From Streptomyces sp. Je 1-79 (lineage in GTDB: Bacteria > Actinomycetota > Actinomycetes > Streptomycetales > Streptomycetaceae), in the NCBI RefSeq assembly GCF_025195125.1, contig NZ_JAMGSL010000005.1, forward strand, positions 248,001-312,000: DNA of 64,000 nt, written 5' to 3'. Below are positions 58,101-64,000 of this stretch, in pieces. Position 1 is the stretch's first letter, and each line of letters starts with the position of its first letter. Below the pieces are notes generated by a model, which saw nothing but the letters and a program-made list of their open reading frames with translations, was not told the DNA's origin and made no database searches. The translations under genes and the position numbers were made by a program.

Positions 58101-59654
58101 GTGACTTCGTTGCGAACCACGAGCATCACGCGTACGCCGCGCGCTCGGATCAGAGGTCTGGGCGTGGCGACCGCCGCTGCCGGACTGCTGGTCAGCCTGC
58201 TCGCGGCCGGCCCGGCGGCCGCCACGCCCGACCCGGGTGACGCCGCTCCGCAGGGGACGGTCTCCGCGGAACAGGCGGCCGGCGCCCGGTCGGCCGTCCA
58301 GAGCGGCGAGATACCCGGCGTGGACGAGATCGTCCACAGCGCCAACATCCAACACCTCGTGAACATCCCCAAGGACGCGCTCGCGGGCACCAACTCCGAC
58401 CTGGCCTTCCAGGGCAAGTACGCCTTCGCGGGCAACTACGACGGCTTCCGCATCTTCGACATCAGCAACCCGCGGGCCCCGAAGACGGTCGCGCAGGTCC
58501 TCTGTCCCGGATCGCAGAACGACATCTCCGTCTCCGGCAACCTCGTCTTCCTGTCCACCGACTCCTCCCGCAGCGACAACTCCTGTGCCAGCGTCAGCCA
58601 GCCGGCCACGGAGAAGGCCTCCTGGGAGGGCATGAAGATCTTCGACATCAGCGACATCCGCAACCCGAAGTACGTCGCCGCCGTCGAGACCGCCTGCGGT
58701 TCGCACACCCACACGCTGGTGCCCGAGAGGCGTGACGTGTACGTCTACGTCTCCTCGTACTCGCCCAGCGCCGCGTTCCCGGACTGCCAGCCCCCGCACG
58801 ACGGCATCTCGGTCATCAAGGTGCCCCGCAAGGCCCCGGAGAAGGCCGCGATCGTCTCCTTCCCCGTCCTGTTCCCCGGTGAGGGCCCGGACGGCGGCGG
58901 CAACCCCGGCGGCCCGACCAACCCGGGCGTCTCCAAGACCACCGGCTGCCACGACATCACCGTGCTGCCCGGCAAGGACCTCGCGGCCGGCGCCTGCATG
59001 GGTGACGGCATCCTCTTCGACATCGACGACCCGGAGCGCCCGAAGGTCATCGACCGGGTCCAGGACAACGTCAACTTCGCGTTCTGGCACTCCGCGACCT
59101 TCAACCAGAAGGCGAACAAGGTCGTCTTCACCGACGAGCTCGGCGGCGGCGGCGCGGCCACCTGCAACGAGGCCGTGGGCCCGAACCGCGGCGCGGACGG
59201 CATCTACGACATCGTCGGCAAGGGCAAGCACCGCAAGCTGGTCTTCCGCAGCTACTTCAAGATCCCCCGCCACCAGGCCGACACCGAGAACTGCGTCGCC
59301 CACAACGGCTCGCTGATCCCGGTCAAGGGCAAGGACCTCATGGTCCAGGCGTGGTACCAGGGCGGCGTCTCCGTCTGGGACTTCACCGACTCCCGCAAGC
59401 CCAGGGAGATCGCCTACTTCGAGCGCGGCCCGCTCTCCACCACCCAGATCAGCACGGGCGGTTCGTGGTCGGCGTACTACTACAACGGCTACATCTACTC
59501 GAACGACATCGCCAAGGGCTTCGACGTGCTGAAGCTCGACGACCGTCGTACGGACCCGGCGAAGCGCGTCCGGATGGACGCCCTCAACGTCCAGACCCAG
59601 CCCGACTACTTCGACGACTTCGACGACGACTGGGGCGACTGGGACGACGACTGA
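58101..59654 (+). CDS. Secreted LVIVD-repeat beta-propeller protein
   Basis: 517 residues. The signal peptide (GVATAAAGLLVSLLAAGPAAA) ends near residue 42. Propeller blades follow the LVIVD pattern: KYAFAGNYDGFRIFDISNPR, MKIFDISDIRNPKYVA, GILFDIDDPERPKV, GVSVWDFTDSRKPREIAYF. Conserved His and Asp residues (CGSHTHTLVPE, TGCHDITVLPG, FAFWHSATFN, CVAHNGSLIP) point to a metal or ligand site in the channel. The last 18 residues are almost all Asp, Phe and Trp. Strong GGGAGG ribosome site before the GTG. Confidence 0.88.
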   Translation: MTSLRTTSITRTPRARIRGLGVATAAAGLLVSLLAAGPAAATPDPGDAAPQGTVSAEQAAGARSAVQSGEIPGVDEIVHSANIQHLVNIPKDALAGTNSDLAFQGKYAFAGNYDGFRIFDISNPRAPKTVAQVLCPGSQNDISVSGNLVFLSTDSSRSDNSCASVSQPATEKASWEGMKIFDISDIRNPKYVAAVETACGSHTHTLVPERRDVYVYVSSYSPSAAFPDCQPPHDGISVIKVPRKAPEKAAIVSFPVLFPGEGPDGGGNPGGPTNPGVSKTTGCHDITVLPGKDLAAGACMGDGILFDIDDPERPKVIDRVQDNVNFAFWHSATFNQKANKVVFTDELGGGGAATCNEAVGPNRGADGIYDIVGKGKHRKLVFRSYFKIPRHQADTENCVAHNGSLIPVKGKDLMVQAWYQGGVSVWDFTDSRKPREIAYFERGPLSTTQISTGGSWSAYYYNGYIYSNDIAKGFDVLKLDDRRTDPAKRVRMDALNVQTQPDYFDDFDDDWGDWDDD

Positions 59655-60304
59655 CGCGGCACACGGACCGGTAACACCGAAGCCGTGAACGGCATGCCGT
59701 CGGGCGGACCCCCGTCCGGCGGCATGCCCTGCTCCCAGTCGAGTCCGTACCGCTGGAACAGCTCCGCCCGCAGCCGCGTCACCGGCATCGGCGCCCCCGG
59801 CAGCAGCACCGCCACGACCGCGCCCATCAGCAGCGCGCGCAGCAGCGGATAGTCCGCGTCCACGTTCGCCGAGCCGTACCGCGTCATCGTGTCCCGCAGC
59901 AGGAACGCCAGCCGCTGCTGCTCCGGACACTGGACGAACCCCTCGGCCTGCAGGATGCCCGCCATGTGCGTCCGCATCAGCACCGGATGGTCCACGGCCA
60001 GGCCGAGCACCGCGTCGATGGCCCGCGCCATCCGCTCCCGCCCGTCCTGCGTGCGCGGCTCGCGCTCCAGCGCCTCCTCCAGCGTGAGGTGCATCAGACG
60101 GTGCACGGCTGACTGCAGGAGATGGCGTTTACCCGGGAAGTAGTACGAGATCAGACCCCGTGCCGAACCGGCCCGCTCGGCGATGTCGCCCAGCGTCGTC
60201 GCCTCGTACCCGCGCTCGGAGACGAGCTCGACGGTCGCCTGGAGAAGGCGCTCGCGGGAGCGCCGCCGAAGCTCTTCATTGACCGATGGGCTACGCGGGG
60301 ACAT
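59606..60304 (-). CDS. TetR-family regulator
   Basis: 232 residues. Helix-turn-helix ERGYEATTLGDIAERAGSARGLISYYFPG near residues 30-58, then a helical ligand domain (HPVLMRTHMAGILQAEGFVQ). The ATG at 60304 has AGGAG six bases upstream. The Ser/Gln-rich tail (RQSSSQSPQSSSKSSK) is the antisense of the Asp-rich end of the LVIVD gene, which it overlaps by 49 bases. Confidence 0.9.
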   Translation of the reverse strand: MSPRSPSVNEELRRRSRERLLQATVELVSERGYEATTLGDIAERAGSARGLISYYFPGKRHLLQSAVHRLMHLTLEEALEREPRTQDGRERMARAIDAVLGLAVDHPVLMRTHMAGILQAEGFVQCPEQQRLAFLLRDTMTRYGSANVDADYPLLRALLMGAVVAVLLPGAPMPVTRLRAELFQRYGLDWEQGMPPDGGPPDGMPFTASVLPVRVPRQSSSQSPQSSSKSSK

Positions 60305-60323
60305 GCTGGACTCCTGCGTTGAC

Positions 60324-60341
60324 TGGCTCACAGCCAATATA
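60324..60341 (-). promoter_or_regulatory. Promoter and operator of the TetR gene
   Basis: On the minus strand TATATT (60341-60336) is a good -10 box and directly abuts TGGCT-GTG-AGCCA (60336-60324), a perfect 5-3-5 palindrome at the expected start point. Autorepression is likely. Confidence 0.55.
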
Positions 60342-60433
60342 CTCAGCGCAGCCTGCTGTCGCGCCTTCGTGGCTGGTCAGTGGGTTTGCCGTCTGTTCTG
60401 GGCGACGCGGGGGATCGTCCAGGACAGGCGGCT

Positions 60434-61120
60434 TCACGTCGTTTCTCCCATTCTGCTCCCGTCCGGCCCCGGAGGGTCCGCCCGAAGGGCGTTCCGCTCG
60501 TCCCGGCCGTATCGGCGGTACGTGACGATCGTCACAGAAACGATGAACCAGCCGAGCAGCCAGCCGGCCACGACGTCCGAGAACCAGTGCACGCCGAGAT
60601 AGATCCGCGTCCACCCCACACCGAGCATGGACACCAGCGCGGCCACGGCGAGCACGCTCCAGCCGCGCCAGGTCTCCCTCCAGTGCAGCGCCGCCACCCA
60701 GAGCAGCAGCCCGCAGCCCAGCGTTCCCGTCATCGCGTGCCCGGAGGGGAAGGCCGCGAAGTGTGCGGTGTCGACCGGATCGGGCCAGCCGGGCCGCTCC
60801 CGGCCGACCGCCCACTTGACCCCCTGCTGCACGCCCGCCGCCAGCAGGGTCGCCGCCGTCAGCCACAGGGCGAGCCACCGCTCGCGCCGCCACCACAGCA
60901 CGAGGACCGTGGCGGCGATCAGGACGCGCATCGTCAACGGATCCCACACCCAGTCGCTGAGGATCCGGTTGGCGCGGGTGAAGCCAGGCTCGGCGAGGGC
61001 GCTGCGGTGCAGCGCGTCGGCGACCGAGCGGTCCAGGGAGAGGAGCGGGGGCCAGCCCACCACCACCAGCACGAGCAGCAGCACGCCAAGAACACCGGAG
61101 ACCAGGGCGGAGGAACGCAT
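60434..61120 (-). CDS. PAP2-family membrane phosphatase
   Basis: 228 residues, about six membrane helices. The three-part lipid-phosphatase signature is present: KWAVGRERP, FAAFPSGHAMTGT and RIYLGVHWFSDVVAG, giving the catalytic His pair and Arg. Dephosphorylates phosphatidate or polyprenyl pyrophosphates at the outer face (family knowledge). GGAAGA precedes the ATG. Confidence 0.93.
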   Translation of the reverse strand: MRSSALVSGVLGVLLLVLVVVGWPPLLSLDRSVADALHRSALAEPGFTRANRILSDWVWDPLTMRVLIAATVLVLWWRRERWLALWLTAATLLAAGVQQGVKWAVGRERPGWPDPVDTAHFAAFPSGHAMTGTLGCGLLLWVAALHWRETWRGWSVLAVAALVSMLGVGWTRIYLGVHWFSDVVAGWLLGWFIVSVTIVTYRRYGRDERNALRADPPGPDGSRMGETT

Positions 61121-61174
61121 GGGCCGATCTTCCCCGGTGTTCGCGTCCGCACACCCCCGGCCGCGCTGTCCGGG

Positions 61175-62110
61175 CTATCCGAGAGCCTTCAGCGCGGGGA
61201 CGAACGCCACCAGGACGGGCACCACCGGCACCAGCGCCGCGGCGGCCGTCAGGCGCAGCCGCCGCCCGGCGGTGAGCCGGGGTGCGGCCGCGAGGAGCCG
61301 GTTCACCCGGCCGGGAAGGTCCGCGCCGGGCGTGGAGCCGGGTCCGAACACCCCGCGCTCCTCGTTCAGTTCCACCAGCGCCAGCGCGATCGTCAGCCGC
61401 CCGAACCGCCGCGACGCGACATCGTCCGCGGCCAGCTCGACCAGCCGGTGCATCTGGTCACGGAAGGCCGCGAAGACCGGAATCCCCGGAAAGCCCCCCG
61501 CCAACGCGCCCGAGCAGTGCAGCAGCCAGTCGTGGCGCGCCCGGGCGTGTCCCTGCTCGTGGGCGAGGACGGCATCGAGCTGGCGTCCCTTCAGGCGGCG
61601 CAGCGCCGCCGTCGTGATCACCAACTGCGGCGTGGTGCCCGGCAGCCACCAGGCGTCCGGGCGTTCGCCCTCCAGGACCACGAGCGGTTCGGTTCCCGGC
61701 TCCTCACCGGGCAACAACGGGGAGCGGACCAGCAGTTCGCAGCGCCGCCGCCGGCGGCGGGCGCGTGCCCCGCGGATCTCCCGGGTGAGCATCGCGGCGG
61801 TCCACAGCCCGCCACAGGCGAGGATCACGGCGAGCGCCCCGGAATAGGGCTGGTGGGTGCCCAGTTCGTACGCCTCGATCACCCGGCTCGGCGCGCCTGC
61901 GAACACATGGCCCCGCACCCCCTGCCAGGCCGCAGCCGCGCTGAACGTCATCGACAGCCCGAAGCACAGCAGTACGGCCGCCACCACGCACTGCCACATC
62001 CACAGCGCCACCACGGGCTCGCGTTCCGCCCAGTCCGACCGCGCCAGCAGCCGTGGGGCCACGGCGGCCGTCAGGACGCCGAGCGCGAGCAACGCGAGGG
62101 AGACCAACAT
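61175..62110 (-). CDS. M56-family membrane metallopeptidase (BlaR1-like protease domain)
   Basis: 311 residues. Membrane segments near 1-20, 35-60 and 90-110, then the zinc motif AVLAHEQGHARARHDW (HEQGH) and downstream ELAADDVASRRFG with the third ligand region, and a last membrane segment at the C-terminus. There is no extracytoplasmic penicillin-binding sensor domain. The BlaI-type repressor gene commonly paired with such proteins is missing. No ribosome site before the ATG. Confidence 0.88.
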   Translation of the reverse strand: MLVSLALLALGVLTAAVAPRLLARSDWAEREPVVALWMWQCVVAAVLLCFGLSMTFSAAAAWQGVRGHVFAGAPSRVIEAYELGTHQPYSGALAVILACGGLWTAAMLTREIRGARARRRRRRCELLVRSPLLPGEEPGTEPLVVLEGERPDAWWLPGTTPQLVITTAALRRLKGRQLDAVLAHEQGHARARHDWLLHCSGALAGGFPGIPVFAAFRDQMHRLVELAADDVASRRFGRLTIALALVELNEERGVFGPGSTPGADLPGRVNRLLAAAPRLTAGRRLRLTAAAALVPVVPVLVAFVPALKALG

Positions 62111-62201
62111 GCCGCCAGCCTATGAGTCCGCGGAACCCGCGGGTACGGCCGAGCGCGGCAAGTGACGTACGCCACGGAGTCCAAGGCCCGCTGGGTCGCG
62201 C

Positions 62202-62765
62202 TCACAGCGCGGCGAGCATGGCCAGCATCGCGAGGGACATCGACAGCCGGCACACCAGCGTGAACTCGGGCCGTACGACCCACACCGGCGGCGGACCGCC
62301 CGCGGGCGCCGCCACCGGGACGGCCACGGAGGCCGCCACCGGGACAAGCCGCGCTCCCGAGCGGAGCACGTACACGACGTAGTAGGTGAGGAGCACCCCC
62401 GTCACCAGGGGGGCGCCCCCGCCGCTCCCGTGCCCGTCGTGCGTCCCCTGCCCGGGCCACGCCATGTAGACCATCGCCAGCGACCCGACCAGATGGTGCA
62501 GATGGTGACCACCGCGCCGCACCGATCCCAGCGCGTGCAGCGCCGCCGCCCCGAAGACCGCCGCGTACACCGCCCACCACCAGGACGGTGGTGTCACGAC
62601 CGCGGCCGGCAGCGCCATCGCGGCCATGCCGAAGCCCATCACGGCCTCGCCCGCCGCTGCCCTGCGCTCCTCTCCCGCGCAGCGGCGCGCCCGCAGCAGG
62701 CAGTACGCCCCGCTCGCCCCGCACAGCGTCAGCAACAGCCAGGCCCACAAGGCCGGTCCGTGCAC
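62202..62765 (-). CDS. DUF5134 membrane protein
   Basis: 187 residues, about five helices: LWAWLLLTLCGASGAYCLLR, AVMGFGMAAMALPA, WWAVYAAVFGAAALHAL, then HHLHHLVGSLAMVYMAW with clustered His, and further helices. Matches what I know as DUF5134; His residues on one face may bind metal. The GTG at 62765 with GGGAGG upstream is preferred over the longer frame from 62849. Confidence 0.8.
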   Translation of the reverse strand: MHGPALWAWLLLTLCGASGAYCLLRARRCAGEERRAAAGEAVMGFGMAAMALPAAVVTPPSWWWAVYAAVFGAAALHALGSVRRGGHHLHHLVGSLAMVYMAWPGQGTHDGHGSGGGAPLVTGVLLTYYVVYVLRSGARLVPVAASVAVPVAAPAGGPPPVWVVRPEFTLVCRLSMSLAMLAMLAAL

Positions 62766-62909
62766 GGCACACCTCCCGAGGTCTCCCTCCGGTCGATGCC
62801 CGCGCCCGGCCCGGCGCACGCGAGCGCACAGGCGTACGTGGGGGAGCACGCGGCGGGGGCGATACGCTCGGGGGGATCGTCAGCGCCCCCGAGGGGAGAC
62901 CCGTACAGC

Positions 62910-63461
62910 ATGGACACCGCCACGCCCCAGGACACCGACCGGATCACCTACCGCGACGCGGTGGAGGACGACGTGCCGGCCCTCGTGCCGCTCGTCGAGT
63001 CGGCCTACCGCGGTGACTCCAGCCGGGCCGGCTGGACCACCGAGGCGGACATCCTCCAGGGGCAGCGGACCGACGAGCAGGGCGTGCGCGCCGTCATCAC
63101 CACGCCGGGCAGCCGGATGATGGTGGTGGAGCGGGACGGCGGCATCGTCGCCTGCTGTCAGCTCGAACACCGTGGCGAGGCCGCCTACTTCGGCATGTTC
63201 GCCGTCCGTCCCGAGCTTCAGGGCGCGGGCCTCGGGCGCCGCATCATCGAGGAGGCGGAGCGCCGGGTGCGCGAGATCTGGGGCGTGAGCGAGATGCACA
63301 TGACGGTGATCTCGGTGCGCGAGGAACTCATCGCCTGGTACGAGCGGCGCGGCTACCGCCGTACGGGACGGATGACGCCGTTCCCGTACGGCGACGAGCG
63401 CTTCGGCGTCCCGCAGCGGGACGACCTGGAGTTCGAGCTCCTGGTGAAGCCGCTGGCCTGA
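62910..63461 (+). CDS. GNAT-family N-acetyltransferase
   Basis: 183 residues. Acetyl-CoA-binding motif A is MFAVRPELQGAGLGRRIIEEAERR; the C-terminal ELIAWYERRGYRRTGRM is the usual closing strand and helix. The acceptor cannot be predicted. GGGGAG lies about 12 bases before the ATG at 62910. Divergent from the DUF5134 gene. Confidence 0.9.
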   Translation: MDTATPQDTDRITYRDAVEDDVPALVPLVESAYRGDSSRAGWTTEADILQGQRTDEQGVRAVITTPGSRMMVVERDGGIVACCQLEHRGEAAYFGMFAVRPELQGAGLGRRIIEEAERRVREIWGVSEMHMTVISVREELIAWYERRGYRRTGRMTPFPYGDERFGVPQRDDLEFELLVKPLA

Positions 63462-63525
63462 GGCCGCCGGTCCGGGGCCGGGGTCGCGCGACCCGCGACG
63501 GGGCCTTGCGACAGGGCCTTGCGAC

Positions 63526-63552
63526 GGGCGCCGCAGCTCTGGGCGGCGTCCC
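63526..63552. terminator. Terminator hairpin between convergent genes
   Basis: GGGCGCCGC pairs with GCGGCGTCCC (nine pairs, one bulge) around an eight-base loop, two bases beyond the stop of the phosphodiesterase gene. Just before it, a 13-bp unit (GCGACNGGGCCTT) occurs twice in tandem from about 63495. Confidence 0.6.
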
Positions 63553-63554
63553 GG

Positions 63555-64000
63555 TCAGGCCGTGAATCGGCCGGTGCGACGGATCTCCGGGTAGTCGGTC
63601 GTCGCGCCGTCCAGCTCCAGGGCGCGGACCAGTCGCAGGTGGTCCTGGGTGTTGACCACCCAGCCGATCACCCGCAGGCCCTCCCGGTGGGCGTGCTCGA
63701 CCGTCTCCAGCGTGAGGTGCTGGATGCTCAGGACGAGGGCGCCGGCTCCCACGGCCTTCGCCCGGTCCACGATGTCGTCGTCCCACTCCTCCGCTACGAG
63801 CGCGGTGCGGGCCCCCGGGACCAGCCGGGCGACCTCGGCGAGGGCCTCGTCGTGGAAGGAGAGGACCTCCACGCGCGCGACCAGGTCGCGCCGGTTCATC
63901 ACCTCGGCGAGCGTCCGGGCGGCGGCCACGTCCTTGATCTCGGCCTGGAGCGGGGACCGCACCGCGTCCAGGACCTCCTCGAAGACGGGGACGCGCTCGC
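63555..64000 (-). CDS. Glycerophosphodiester phosphodiesterase family protein (5' end cut by window)
   Basis: About 148 C-terminal residues of a GDPD TIM barrel; the frame is open to base 64000, with VFEEVLDAV as the first visible helix. Landmarks are LQAEIKDV (metal/substrate strand), GAGALVLSIQHLTLETVEHAHREGL and VIGWVVNTQDHLRLVRALELDGATTDYPE, the family ending. Hydrolyses glycerophosphodiesters. The catalytic HRG segment lies outside the window. Confidence 0.9.
   Translation of the reverse strand, partial: ERVPVFEEVLDAVRSPLQAEIKDVAAARTLAEVMNRRDLVARVEVLSFHDEALAEVARLVPGARTALVAEEWDDDIVDRAKAVGAGALVLSIQHLTLETVEHAHREGLRVIGWVVNTQDHLRLVRALELDGATTDYPEIRRTGRFTA

Overview
The window is about 72% G+C by eye, with strong third-position G/C bias, many GTG and a few TTG starts, ATGA/GTGA stop-start overlaps, and actinomycete families (SARP/AfsR-type regulator, mycothiol-era DinB protein, FprA-type reductase, LVIVD/DUF305 pair, DUF5134, DUF6338). 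It looks like chromosomal DNA of a Streptomyces or close relative. There is no rRNA, tRNA, intact insertion sequence, CRISPR array or prophage that I can see.

Left part (1-19.7 kb). A peptide/nickel-type ABC transporter operon (dppA-B-C like, cut by the left edge) lies beside a YtcJ-type amidohydrolase and a divergent TetR regulator that appears to be leaderless. It is followed by a YtrA/GntR-controlled ABC-2 exporter, an ECF-like sigma factor with a Met/His-rich membrane protein, a sugar-type MFS permease coupled to a GH88/105-like hydrolase, a three-gene acyl-CoA locus (acyl-CoA dehydrogenase, double-length class III CoA-transferase, AMP-ligase), and a zinc/manganese-type ABC uptake operon.

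Middle (19.7-30 kb). A 1645-residue TPR-CHAT protein with an intact His/Cys protease dyad ends in a 43-bp tandem repeat carrying three hairpins. Converging on it are a small acidic gene and a DUF6338 membrane protein. Divergent from those is a 1051-residue SARP-NB-ARC-TPR regulator. This is the best candidate for an unstudied signalling or conflict module. Small genes follow (SRPBCC, SH3-like, ArsR).

30-43.5 kb. An ArsR/MFS efflux pair with a clear operator is followed by what looks like a complete N-glycan utilisation locus: secreted GH85 endoglycosidase, sugar ABC transporter, GH38 alpha-mannosidase, a GH5_18-like exo-beta-mannosidase, and a LacI regulator. Two LacI-type palindromes flank the regulator gene and would tie both arms into one regulon.

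Right part (43.5-64 kb). This is mostly housekeeping and accessory genes: YjbR-HhH protein, DinB, HAD phosphatase, Lrp regulator, FUSC protein, a 0.75-kb hairpin-rich intergenic repeat region, a lactonase behind a DasR-like site, a CbiX-like chelatase, an N-acetylglucosamine-type kinase, uracil-DNA glycosylase, a BNR-repeat protein, an old-yellow-enzyme/ArsR divergent pair with twin operators, an FprA-like reductase, the DUF305/LVIVD divergent pair, TetR, PAP2, M56 peptidase, DUF5134, GNAT and a truncated glycerophosphodiesterase.
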